Source of the DNA: Gemmatimonadota bacterium
Lineage (GTDB): Bacteria; Gemmatimonadota; Gemmatimonadetes; Longimicrobiales; Gaopeijiaceae
Assembly: GCA_022822325.1 (NCBI GenBank)
Contig: JAJEBW010000037.1
Coordinates: 1 to 64,000 of the forward strand
Length of the DNA: 64,000 nt
Reading direction: 5' to 3'
Part shown: piece after piece, positions 1 through 7,768 of the stretch
How the letters are laid out: every line of letters begins with the position of its first letter
How positions within the stretch are numbered: the first letter of the stretch is position 1
Made by a program: the position numbers and the translations under genes
Notes under the pieces: model-generated
The model's database searches: none
What the model was told of the DNA's origin: nothing
The model's input: only the letters and a program-made list of their open reading frames with translations

Positions 1-317
1 CCCTCCCCGCACCGCGCGGGAAGGAGCGGAGACCTCCCGCCCGGCCTCGCCGGGGGAAGGAAATACTTGTGTCCCGGCGTGCCGGGACCGGTACAACCAC
101 CTCGCTCTGGTGCCCGCAAATACAGGCATAAGAGCGTGGAATGGGTGTGGGATAAACCGATGGACAAACGAGCTGCACGATCACCTAACTGTTTACCCTA
201 CAACCAGTTACCGGTGGCAACGACCGGAGTTACCGTCCCCTCTGCGGAAATGAACCGTTGGGGGAGAGGGTGGCGCCCGCCACCGATTCATCAACCCGAA
301 GGAGGAGGAGAACCGAA
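1..317. other. Upstream region of the integrase gene
   Basis: No convincing gene is seen here. The stretch holds a perfect dyad, GTCCCGGC (71-78) and GCCGGGAC (81-88), separated by only two bases, so it suits a protein-binding site better than a hairpin. It also holds a short direct repeat, AGTTACCG, near 206 and 229. A purine-rich ribosome-binding site (GGAGGAGGAG, 301-310) precedes the integrase ATG at 318. Bases 120-230 look less GC-rich than their surroundings. An attachment or control site for the recombinase is possible but not shown. Confidence 0.35.
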
Positions 318-1298
318 ATGAAAGAGTCCGCGATTGCTCTGGCGAAGTCGAATGGCCGGATTGACCAGCGTTACCTGGATGCGATTCAGGCGGCGCTGGC
401 CGACAGTCGGCGCGAGAGTACGCGACGTTTGTATGCCGGGGCGTGGCGGCGTTTCCGCGCGTGGGCGGAGGCCGAGGGGTTGCAGGCGTTGCCGGCCGAT
501 CCGATTACGGTTGCGGCGTACATGACCGACCGGGCCGGCCAGGGGCTGTCCGGGTCGTCGTTGTCGCTGGACCGCAAGGCGATCAGCTACCATCACAGAA
601 TCGCCGGGCTGCCGACGCCGACGCTGTCCGAGGATGTGAAGCTGACGGTGGCCGGATTGCGCAACCAGGCGGCGGCCAAGGGTCGTTGGGATCCGCGGCA
701 GGCGCGGGGACTGACGGAGCGCGACCTGGCGCGGATCGTCGCCACGGCGCACGGGAGAAGACGGGGGCCGACCGGCAGGCGGGAGTCGCGACAGGCGGCG
801 CGTCGCCGGGGCGATGTGGACATCGCAATGGTTTCGGTGATGCGCGACGCCCTGTTGCGCCGGGGCGAAGCGACCGAACTGCGCTGGCGCGACGTTGACT
901 TCTGCCGCGACGGCTCCGCGCGGCTCACGATTCGGCGTTCAAAGACGAGTGTGGCTTCGGCCCTCCAGTATGTGGGAGTGCGCGCGACCGAGGCGCTTCG
1001 GCGCATCGCTCCTCCCGACCCCGATCCCAATGCGCGCATCTTTGGCTTGCGGTGCGGCCGCTCGATCTCGAACCGGATCGCGGCGATGGCGAAGGCGGCC
1101 GGGCTCGGCGAGGGCTTCAGCGGCCACTCGCCCCGGGTGGGGATGGCGCAGGACCTGACCGCCGCGGGAACCGGACTGACGGCGCTCATGGTGGCGGGGC
1201 GGTGGAAGTCCGAACGAATGCCGGCCCACTATGCCCGGGCGCAGGCGGCCCGACGAGGCGCGGTGGCGCAGTTTCACCGGGAGGGAAGCTGGGGGTGA
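318..1298 (+). CDS. Tyrosine recombinase (site-specific integrase)
   Basis: Catalyses site-specific DNA strand exchange through a phosphotyrosine intermediate. The 326-residue protein has an N-terminal SAM-like core-binding region (about 20-115) and a C-terminal catalytic domain (about 130-320). Catalytic residues can be placed: Arg182 in the LLRRGEATEL box, Lys209 in RRSKT, His270 and Arg273 in GHSPR, Trp296 in GRW and Tyr305 in HYAR. I chose the ATG at 318 because GGAGGAGGAG lies seven bases upstream; the frame opens earlier but without a better start. Three small genes follow, so it may mobilise a short cassette. All active-site residues appear intact. Whether it is a phage, ICE or genomic-island integrase cannot be told from this window. 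Confidence 0.93.
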   Translation: MKESAIALAKSNGRIDQRYLDAIQAALADSRRESTRRLYAGAWRRFRAWAEAEGLQALPADPITVAAYMTDRAGQGLSGSSLSLDRKAISYHHRIAGLPTPTLSEDVKLTVAGLRNQAAAKGRWDPRQARGLTERDLARIVATAHGRRRGPTGRRESRQAARRRGDVDIAMVSVMRDALLRRGEATELRWRDVDFCRDGSARLTIRRSKTSVASALQYVGVRATEALRRIAPPDPDPNARIFGLRCGRSISNRIAAMAKAAGLGEGFSGHSPRVGMAQDLTAAGTGLTALMVAGRWKSERMPAHYARAQAARRGAVAQFHREGSWG

Positions 1299-1515
1299 GG
1301 ATGCGCCGGGCGGCGCGGGACCGGAGTGGTTCCGGGTCGGCGGCGGAGGGCTTCGGGGGACCCTTTTCGGGGTTCGCGTTGCGGACGGACGGCCTGTCGT
1401 TCGGTCGGCAAGAGCCATCTCTCGCTGGCTTGTGGCGGTCAGGGAATTCTGCGAGAATAGGCGTATGTCCACCTGGCTTGAACCACTGTACGCCTTGACC
1501 AATGAGGGGGAACCG

Positions 1516-1707
1516 ATGAGTACGGATACAATCGCGGTAATCGTGACGATCGTGCTGGCTGTTGGAGCTGCCTATGTGGCGCTTTCTCGCCGAATGGACG
1601 ATGGACTCGCCCGGTTGGGGGAACGGCTCGCCCATGTCGAGGGGATCATCCAAGGCTGGCTGAATCCGCTTCCGCCAAAGGTGGGAGAACGGGAGGAGAG
1701 AGATTGA
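1516..1707 (+). CDS. Small single-TM protein with short helical tail
   Basis: Sixty-three residues: a short polar N-terminus (MSTDTI), one hydrophobic helix (about 6-22, IAVIVTIVLAVGAAYVAL) and an amphipathic tail rich in Arg and Glu (RRMDDGLARLGERLAHVEG) that could form a short coiled coil. The ATG at 1516 follows a GAGGGGG ribosome-binding site. Its stop overlaps the ATG of the next gene (TGATG), so the two are probably translationally coupled. Small proteins of this shape are common beside mobile genes, but I know no assigned function. An inner-membrane location is inferred from the single hydrophobic segment. Confidence 0.6.
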   Translation: MSTDTIAVIVTIVLAVGAAYVALSRRMDDGLARLGERLAHVEGIIQGWLNPLPPKVGEREERD

Positions 1708-1931
1708 TGGCGGGAGACCGACCGGACACTTGGTGCTATGTGATCAAGAAGCATGGAAGAATCGTGCATGTGGGGATCACTACCGATCCGGCCCGCCGCG
1801 AAGAGGAACACCAGCGGGTCTTCGGCGACAACGTCCGGATGGAGCTCATCGGGGCCGGTCCGTACGCTCGCAGCGTCGCAAGGAACTGGGAGGACGAACA
1901 GCGGCGTTTGGGGTACCCAACCGGCCCTTGA
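1707..1931 (+). CDS. GIY-YIG-like small protein
   Basis: Seventy-four residues resembling a minimal or degenerate GIY-YIG nuclease fold. The segment WCYVIKKHGRIVHVGITTDPARREEEH has the two short beta-strands (YVI and VHVGIT) followed by an Arg-containing helix, as in small GIY-YIG proteins, and the N-terminal GIY is replaced by CYVI. GIY-YIG enzymes cut DNA, often in mobile elements or repair. Whether this one keeps activity is unclear, because the C-terminal metal-binding Glu is not obvious. I chose ATG 1707, which overlaps the preceding stop and lies seven bases after GGGAGGAGAG; a TTG sits one codon earlier. Confidence 0.6.
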   Translation: MAGDRPDTWCYVIKKHGRIVHVGITTDPARREEEHQRVFGDNVRMELIGAGPYARSVARNWEDEQRRLGYPTGP

Positions 1932-1947
1932 GAGGACGGCACGAAAG

Positions 1948-2205
1948 ATGATCAGGCACGAAGAGACATTGATGTACGCGAACCTCCGGCGGATGGAGGA
2001 GGAACTCCGCGAGCAGGGCCGCGCACAGGAACGCGCATCGCTGTTGCTGCAGTTGGCGGTGCGGAAGTTCGGCGCCGAGGCCCGGGGCGAACTGGATGCG
2101 GTGCTGAAGGGTTTGGAGGATCCGCGGCGGGTTGAGGCGGTGGCCGCCGCGCTGATCGAGAGCCGGACGGCCGGAGAGTTTCTGTTGCGGGCCTCAGTCG
2201 CGTAG
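1948..2205 (+). CDS. Small DUF4351-like protein
   Basis: Eighty-five residues. The central and C-terminal part (RAQERASLLLQLAVRKFG through ALIESRTAGEFL) matches the pattern of the DUF4351 tail found at the C-terminus of Rpn/PD-(D/E)XK transposase-like nucleases: a Leu-rich helix, a KFG turn, then two further helices. Here it stands alone, without the nuclease domain. It is therefore either a free-standing regulatory domain or the remnant of a larger protein. It lies 16 bp after the GIY-YIG-like gene in the same direction, and its 3' end overlaps the convergent amidase gene by 12 bp. The ATG at 1948 is preferred; another in-frame ATG lies at 1972. Confidence 0.5.
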   Translation: MIRHEETLMYANLRRMEEELREQGRAQERASLLLQLAVRKFGAEARGELDAVLKGLEDPRRVEAVAAALIESRTAGEFLLRASVA

Positions 2206-3825
2206 CGGGGCGTTTTCTCCCCCCTCCCCGCCCAGCTCCGGGAACCCCGGCGGCGGACGGCGGTGGCGCGTTCCCCGCTCGTAGGCGAAGGCGTACCGGA
2301 AGAGCGACCCCTCCGACCAGGGTCGGCCCAGGATCTGCAGGCCGGCCGGATGGACGCCTTCGGTGAAACCCATGGGCACGGTGATGGCCGGCATTCCGGT
2401 GGCCGGAGCGACTCGTTGCGAGTTGTCGCCGCCGTATTCCTCGCGGGCGCGGTCGATCCGCGCGGGCGGGCCGGTCCAGGTGGGATAGAGGACGGCATCC
2501 AACCCGGCTTCGTCCATCGCGCGCACCAGTTCGTTCAGATACTGCTGCCGCGACCGGTTCTCCTGGAAATCGGGGCAGGGAGGGTCCCACTCGGCGGGCG
2601 CCGTCTCGAGCGGCGCGTCCCCATACGACTCAAGAATCCCTTCCACATGATCCGAATGCTCGCCCCTGTCAAGCACCTCCACCACATCGGTGAAGGGGGC
2701 CCGGTCCCCCAGCGATTCCAGATACAATCGCATGTCGTAGCGGAAGCGGCGGCAGAACATGCCCTCCCGCTCAAGCTGTGCCGCCACATCGAAATCGAAT
2801 GGATCGACGATCTCGGCCCCGAGACCCGCCAGCTCATCCAGCGCATCTTCAAATACGCCAATCACCTGCGGGTCCGCGTCCTCGGTGTCCACCAGCGCCC
2901 GCAACACGCCCAGCCGCGCCCCCTCCAGCCCCCGCGCGTCCAGGAAACGGCTGTAGTCGTCCTCGCGCCGCCCGCGTCCGGCTTCGGTGTAGGGGTCGGC
3001 CGGATCGTGCCCCGCCACGACGTCGAAGACCCGCGCCACATCCTCTACGGTGCGCCCCATCGGTCCCGCAATGTCGCGATCGAAGGACAGCGGAATCACC
3101 CCATCCCGGCTCGTCAGCCCGATCGTCGAACGAATTCCGACCAGCGCCAGCCGCGACGACGGTCCCCGAATCGAGTTTCCGGTGTCGCTTCCCAATCCGA
3201 TCACCCCGAAGGCCGCCGCAACCCCCGAAGCCGTGCCCCCGCTCGATCCCGCCGGAGAGCGGTCCAGCGCGTAGGCGTTGCGGGTGGTGTCGAAGGACGA
3301 GCTGACCGACTGCCGCGGACTGAAGGCCCACTCGGCCATGTTGGTCTTGGCGACGACGATTGCGCCCGCCTCGCGAATGCGCCGCACCATGAAGGCGTCG
3401 TCCGGGGGAAGATTTTCGGCCAGCGCGACCGAGCCGCCGGTCGTGACCATGTCGTGGGTGTCGAAGTTGTCCTTGACGAGCATGGGAACGCAGAAGAGCG
3501 GACCCGGTTCGGTCCCCGCGGCCAGCGCGGCGTCCAGCGAATCGGCGCGTTCCAGGGCGGCCGGATTGACGACGGTGATCGCGTTGATTCGCGCTTCGTA
3601 GGCGTCGATCCGGTCCAGGTGCGCCTGCACGATGTCGCGGCAGGTGGAGCGACCGGAGAAGAGGGCCTCGTGCAGCCCGGCGATCGTCAGCTCGACGACG
3701 GGCGGGGGAACGCGGGAGCGGTCGCAGCCGAGGAGCAGGACGAGGAGGAGCGACGCGAGGAAGGGCGGCGCCGAGCGAAGGCGGGAGGCGGTGGCCGAGC
3801 GGGAGCGCTGTACGGAGTTCGTCAT
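2194..3825 (-). CDS. Amidase-signature lipoprotein
   Basis: A secreted amidase of the GatA/amidase-signature family, 543 residues, which would hydrolyse carboxamide bonds with a Ser-cisSer-Lys triad. The N-terminus is a lipoprotein signal (about 1-34) ending in the lipobox LLGC, so Cys34 is the probable lipidated residue and the protein is likely anchored in the periplasm. Lys118 (MLVKDNF) and the GSSGG loop (193-197) are present. The nucleophile loop reads DTGNSIR with Ser218, where most relatives have DTGGSIR. The frame continues 81 codons upstream, but the signal peptide fixes the start at 3825. The substrate cannot be predicted. Confidence in the family is high; activity is likely but the Gly-to-Asn change is unusual. 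Confidence 0.9.
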   Translation of the reverse strand: MTNSVQRSRSATASRLRSAPPFLASLLLVLLLGCDRSRVPPPVVELTIAGLHEALFSGRSTCRDIVQAHLDRIDAYEARINAITVVNPAALERADSLDAALAAGTEPGPLFCVPMLVKDNFDTHDMVTTGGSVALAENLPPDDAFMVRRIREAGAIVVAKTNMAEWAFSPRQSVSSSFDTTRNAYALDRSPAGSSGGTASGVAAAFGVIGLGSDTGNSIRGPSSRLALVGIRSTIGLTSRDGVIPLSFDRDIAGPMGRTVEDVARVFDVVAGHDPADPYTEAGRGRREDDYSRFLDARGLEGARLGVLRALVDTEDADPQVIGVFEDALDELAGLGAEIVDPFDFDVAAQLEREGMFCRRFRYDMRLYLESLGDRAPFTDVVEVLDRGEHSDHVEGILESYGDAPLETAPAEWDPPCPDFQENRSRQQYLNELVRAMDEAGLDAVLYPTWTGPPARIDRAREEYGGDNSQRVAPATGMPAITVPMGFTEGVHPAGLQILGRPWSEGSLFRYAFAYERGTRHRRPPPGFPELGGEGGENAPLRD

Positions 3826-4123
3826 GGTGTGGGCGCAGGGGCGGGGGAACAAGGGGGAAGAGGTCTGATGATGCCGACAGGTTGCCGCGCGCGACAGGGC
3901 CCCGCCAGTTTCAGTCGCGCCGGTTCGCGCCGCAACCTCGTCCGGGTCGCCGTCCACGTCCAGCACTGGCGCATTTCCGGCCCTCTTCGACAGATTCGCT
4001 GTTCGGTTCCAGGCCGATTCCGTCCGCGGGAGACCCCTCTCCGAACTCGCATTTCCAGAGGCGTTCATCTTCCAGGACGCTCATCCCGAACAGGACAACC
4101 CCGCCCAAGGAGCAATCATCGCC

Positions 4124-5716
4124 GTGCGCCAACTCCGGTCTCCCGCCCCCCCGGCACTTCCCTCCCCCGCTCCCCGCCTCCCCACCCTCGCGGCCGCGGC
4201 CTTCGCCCTCGCATCCCTGCTCCCCTTCCCGCTTCCCTCCGCGCTGTCCGGCCAGGAAGCCGCGCCCGATTCTCCCTCTCCGCGCTGGCGGACCAGTCAC
4301 TCGATCGAGGTCGGCGGCGAGATGGTCAACTACGACGCGGTCGTGGCCGGCACAACCCTCGTCGGCGCCGATGGCGACGCCGCGGCCGAGCTCTGGTACA
4401 CGGCCTACTTCCGCACCAACGGCGCCCCCTCGCGCGAGCGTCCCCTCGTCTTCGCCTACAACGGCGGCCCCGGTTCGGCATCCTTCTGGCTGCACATGGG
4501 GATCATGGGTCCCCGGCGCGTCGTCACCCCCGAGGTGGGCCCGCAGGGAGCGCCCCCCTACCCGCTCGAAGACAACGCCTGGACGATCCTGGACATCGCC
4601 GACATCGTGATGGTCGATCCGGTCGGCACCGGCTTCAGCCATACCCTGGGCGACGCCCCCGGCTCGGAGTTCTGGGGAATCGACGAGGACGCGCGTTCCC
4701 TCGCCCAGTTCATTCGCCGCTTCCTGAGCGAGTACGAACGGTGGAATTCGCCGCGCTACCTCCTGGGCGAGAGCTACGGAACGACCCGGTCGGCAGTGCT
4801 GGCCGGCCATCTGCAACGCGCCAACATCGATGTCAACGGGATCGTCCTGGTCTCGTCGGTGCTTCAGTTCAACACGATTCAGTTCGCGCCGGGCGACGAC
4901 CTGCCCTACATCGTCAATCTGCCCAGCTATGCGATCACCGCGCGGTATCTCGACGCGCTGCCGGGCCCGAATCCTCCCGACCTCGAAGCCTTCATGGCCG
5001 AGGTGGAGGAGTGGTCGCTGACCGAATACGCCACGGCGCTGCTGGCCGGTGGAACGCTGGAAGCCGGAACCCGGGCGCGGGTGATCGAGCAGATGCACCG
5101 CTACACCGGATTGAGCCGCGACTTCATCGACAAGTCCGATCTGCGGGTCACCGCTCCCGCCTTCGAGGCCGAGCTGCTGCGCGACGAGGGGCGAATCGTG
5201 GGACGCCTGGATGCGCGCTTCACCGGTCCTGCGGGCGATCCCCTGGGGACGCGGCCCTCGCACGATCCGCAGTCCACCGCGATCAGCTCCGCCTACACCT
5301 CGTCCTTCAACGCCTACCTGCGCGACGAGCTGGGCTACGACGGCGACCGCGAATATGTGCCGAGCGGGGGAACGCGGAACTGGAACTGGGGGCGGATGGG
5401 GGGCGGGGGCGCCTTCGTGCGGGGCGGGGGAACGCCGAATGTGGCGCCCGATCTCGCCACCGCGATGAAGCGCAACCCGAGCCTCGAGGTTCTCCTGATC
5501 AACGGCCTCTACGACCTGGCGACTCCCTACTTCGCGGCCGTCTGGACGCTGGACCGCATGGGGCTGCCGCCGGAGCTGCGCGACAACATCGAGCGCGCGG
5601 ACTTCGCCGCCGGACACATGATGTACGTCGATCAGTCGCTGCTGCCCCAGTGGAAGGAGACGCTGGACGCCTTCATCCTGCGGACCTCCGCGCGCGCGGC
5701 CCCGGTGTCGCAGTGA
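4124..5716 (+). CDS. Secreted S10 family serine carboxypeptidase
   Basis: A 530-residue S10 (carboxypeptidase Y-like) peptidase that removes C-terminal amino acids. It begins with a signal peptide (about 1-42, ending near ALSGQ), so it acts in the periplasm or outside. Diagnostic motifs are NGGPGSASFW (113-122, oxyanion hole), the nucleophile elbow GESYG with Ser217, Asp464 in NGLYDLATP and His498 in AGHMMYVD. The start is GTG at 4124, preceded by AAGGAG about eleven bases upstream. S10 enzymes with the GPGS oxyanion loop are frequent in bacterial lineages rich in secreted peptidases, which fits the other hydrolases in this window. It stands alone, with no obvious operon partner. Confidence 0.93.
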   Translation: MRQLRSPAPPALPSPAPRLPTLAAAAFALASLLPFPLPSALSGQEAAPDSPSPRWRTSHSIEVGGEMVNYDAVVAGTTLVGADGDAAAELWYTAYFRTNGAPSRERPLVFAYNGGPGSASFWLHMGIMGPRRVVTPEVGPQGAPPYPLEDNAWTILDIADIVMVDPVGTGFSHTLGDAPGSEFWGIDEDARSLAQFIRRFLSEYERWNSPRYLLGESYGTTRSAVLAGHLQRANIDVNGIVLVSSVLQFNTIQFAPGDDLPYIVNLPSYAITARYLDALPGPNPPDLEAFMAEVEEWSLTEYATALLAGGTLEAGTRARVIEQMHRYTGLSRDFIDKSDLRVTAPAFEAELLRDEGRIVGRLDARFTGPAGDPLGTRPSHDPQSTAISSAYTSSFNAYLRDELGYDGDREYVPSGGTRNWNWGRMGGGGAFVRGGGTPNVAPDLATAMKRNPSLEVLLINGLYDLATPYFAAVWTLDRMGLPPELRDNIERADFAAGHMMYVDQSLLPQWKETLDAFILRTSARAAPVSQ

Positions 5717-5791
5717 GGCGGCATCGCGTCCGGCCGGCCCGGCGCCTCGCCGCGCGCCCGGAATCGCCCACGGACCGCTAGTCCACACTCC

Positions 5792-6667
5792 TTGCCTCCC
5801 GCCGCACTCGCGCTGCTCATCGGCGCCGGGATCCTCCACGCATCCTGGAATCTGATCCTCAAGCGCACCAGCGAACGCCTCCTGGTCACGGCCTGGGGAC
5901 TGCTCGTCGGCGCGCTGGTCTTTTCCCCGGCCCTGGTGCGCGCCTGGCCGCCGCCGCCCGGGGTCTGGCCCTTCGCCGCCCTTAGCGCCGCGACGCTGCT
6001 GGGCTACTACTGCGCACTGTCCCGCGCCTACCGGGACGGCGATTTTTCCCTTGTCTATCCGGTCGCGCGCGGCGCCGCTCCCGCCATGCTGGCGCTCTGG
6101 GGCGTCCTTTTCTTCGGCGAGCGGCCCTCGCCGGTGGGAATGCTGGGGATGGCGCTCGTGCTTGGGGGACTGGTCGCGCTCGGGGGCGCCCCTCTCCTCT
6201 CGGGCCGGTCCGCGGGCGAGTCGATCCGGTCCGCGCTGCGGGGGCATGGGCGCGCGGCCGCCTTCGCCTTCCTGGTCGCGCTCCTGGTCTCCATCTATTC
6301 GGCGCTGGACGCGGCCGCCGTGCGCCGCTGGGAACCCATCCCCTACCTGGTTCTGGTCTTCGCGCTCTCGGGTTCGGCGCTGGTCCCCCTCCTCGCCATC
6401 GGCCGCGGCCGCGACGCGGTGCGGGTGCTCGGTTCACACCTCGCGCCCACCGCAACCATTGCCATCCTCACTCTGGCCGCCTATTCGCTGGTGCTGCGCG
6501 CCTTCCAGCTTGCGCCGGTGGGGTACGCCGGAGCGGTTCGCGAAGTCGGGATCGTTCTGGGCGCGCTCGCCGGCTGGCTCCTTCTGGGAGAGCGACTTGG
6601 GGGGGTTCGCACCCTGGGGGCGGCGCTCGTCTTCGGCGGAATTCTGGTTCTGGCGGCGGCCGCCTGA
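5792..6667 (+). CDS. EamA/DMT-superfamily permease
   Basis: A 291-residue polytopic inner-membrane protein with about ten hydrophobic helices arranged as two halves, the architecture of drug/metabolite transporters with EamA domains. The first half contains the typical ALLIGAGILHASWNLILKR start, and the second half ends in a GWLLLGERLGG segment like the conserved E-containing loop of EamA repeats. Members export amino acids, drugs or metabolites; the substrate is not predictable. The start is taken as TTG at 5792, because the first TM segment begins right after it and no upstream ATG fits. Confidence 0.82.
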   Translation: MPPAALALLIGAGILHASWNLILKRTSERLLVTAWGLLVGALVFSPALVRAWPPPPGVWPFAALSAATLLGYYCALSRAYRDGDFSLVYPVARGAAPAMLALWGVLFFGERPSPVGMLGMALVLGGLVALGGAPLLSGRSAGESIRSALRGHGRAAAFAFLVALLVSIYSALDAAAVRRWEPIPYLVLVFALSGSALVPLLAIGRGRDAVRVLGSHLAPTATIAILTLAAYSLVLRAFQLAPVGYAGAVREVGIVLGALAGWLLLGERLGGVRTLGAALVFGGILVLAAAA

Positions 6668-6895
6668 GCGTCGGCGCGGCACCGGTCGGACCTTGCGCGC
6701 CGTGGCGGTGTTTTGCAACTTCGCAAACGCTTGTTTCCCGACCGGCCGGATCCAGCGGGTCCATGGGGGGATCCGCCCCGCGCGCCCGGACTGCCGATCG
6801 GTCGGAACTTGCGTTTTGCCATGCCGCCCGATTGGCCAGCGGCGCTTTTCGGCCCGCGAGGGCCGGCTGAATGGGTAAGTGACGTGGGGGTAGCC

Positions 6896-7768
6896 ATGTA
6901 CGAGAGAATCGTCTGTTTGACCGAGGAGCCGACCGAGATCCTCTACCGCCTGGGCGAGGAAGACCGAATTGTGGGGATCTCCGGCTTCACCGTTCGGCCC
7001 CCGCGCGCGCGCCGCGAAAAACCGAAGGTATCGGCCTTCACCAGCGCGAAGATCGAACGCATCCTGGAGCTGGAGCCCGATCTTGTCTTCGGATTCTCCG
7101 ACATCCAGGCCGACATCGCCGCCGAGCTGATCCGCAGCGGGATCGAGGTCCACATCTTCAACCACCGCTCGGTCGCCGGGATCCTGCGTACGGTGCGGGC
7201 GATTGCGGCCATGACCGGCTGCGCCGGGAAGGGGGAAGCGCTGGCGGCGGAGCTGGAGGCGCGGCTAGAGCGGGTTCGGCGGCGGGCGCGGCGGTTGCCG
7301 AAGCGTCCCCGCGTCTACTTCGAGGAGTGGTACGACCCGTTGATATCGGGGATTCGATGGGTGTCCGAGCTGATCGAGATCGCCGGCGGCGAGGACTGTT
7401 TTCCGCACGGTCGTTCTGCGCGAGACCGCGCCGGATCGCTGGCCCGGGACCGGATCATCGCCGATCCCGGGGAGGTGGTGCGCCGCCGACCGGATCTGAT
7501 TATCGGATCGTGGTGCGGGCGCAAGTTCCGTCCCGAGCGGGTGGCGGCGCGGAAGGGGTGGGGGGAGATTCCCGCCGTCGCGCGGGGCGATCTCCACGAG
7601 GTCAAGTCGTCGCTGATTCTGCAGCCGGGACCGGCCGCCCTGACCGATGGCGTCGACGCCCTCCACGGAATCATCAGCGGGTGGGCGGGGGCCCGCCTGA
7701 ACGATGGCGATGCGCTCGCCCGGCCGGGCGCGGCCGGCGACGGGTGGGCGGGGGGAGGGGTGCAATGA
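6896..7768 (+). CDS. BtuF-like (TroA-fold) substrate-binding protein without signal peptide
   Basis: A 290-residue protein with the helical-backbone (TroA/BtuF) fold of cobalamin or iron-siderophore binding proteins. The N-terminal lobe has IVCLTEEPTEILYRLGEEDRIVGIS, and the LEPDLVFGF and RRPDLIIGSWCG segments are the usual paired beta-strand motifs. The start is ATG 6896 after a GTGGGGG sequence. There is no signal peptide, so this is one of the cytosolic-looking COG0614 variants rather than a periplasmic receptor, and no ABC permease or ATPase gene adjoins it. The last codons overlap the start of the next gene (ATGA), so the two are probably co-translated. The ligand is unknown. Confidence 0.78.
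   Translation: MYERIVCLTEEPTEILYRLGEEDRIVGISGFTVRPPRARREKPKVSAFTSAKIERILELEPDLVFGFSDIQADIAAELIRSGIEVHIFNHRSVAGILRTVRAIAAMTGCAGKGEALAAELEARLERVRRRARRLPKRPRVYFEEWYDPLISGIRWVSELIEIAGGEDCFPHGRSARDRAGSLARDRIIADPGEVVRRRPDLIIGSWCGRKFRPERVAARKGWGEIPAVARGDLHEVKSSLILQPGPAALTDGVDALHGIISGWAGARLNDGDALARPGAAGDGWAGGGVQ

Noticed and set aside
71-88. Dyad GTCCCGGC-GT-GCCGGGAC as a terminator hairpin
   Set aside because: A two-base loop cannot form a stable hairpin and no T-run follows; a binding site is more likely.
67-321. 84-codon frame upstream of the integrase
   Set aside because: It starts at TTG, overlaps the integrase start and ribosome-binding site, and shows no domain or protein-like pattern.
2263-5781. 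1172-codon open frame on the plus strand
   Set aside because: It overlaps the amidase (antisense) and the S10 carboxypeptidase (another frame), both with intact active-site motifs. Its composition is Arg/Pro/Gly-rich and motif-free.
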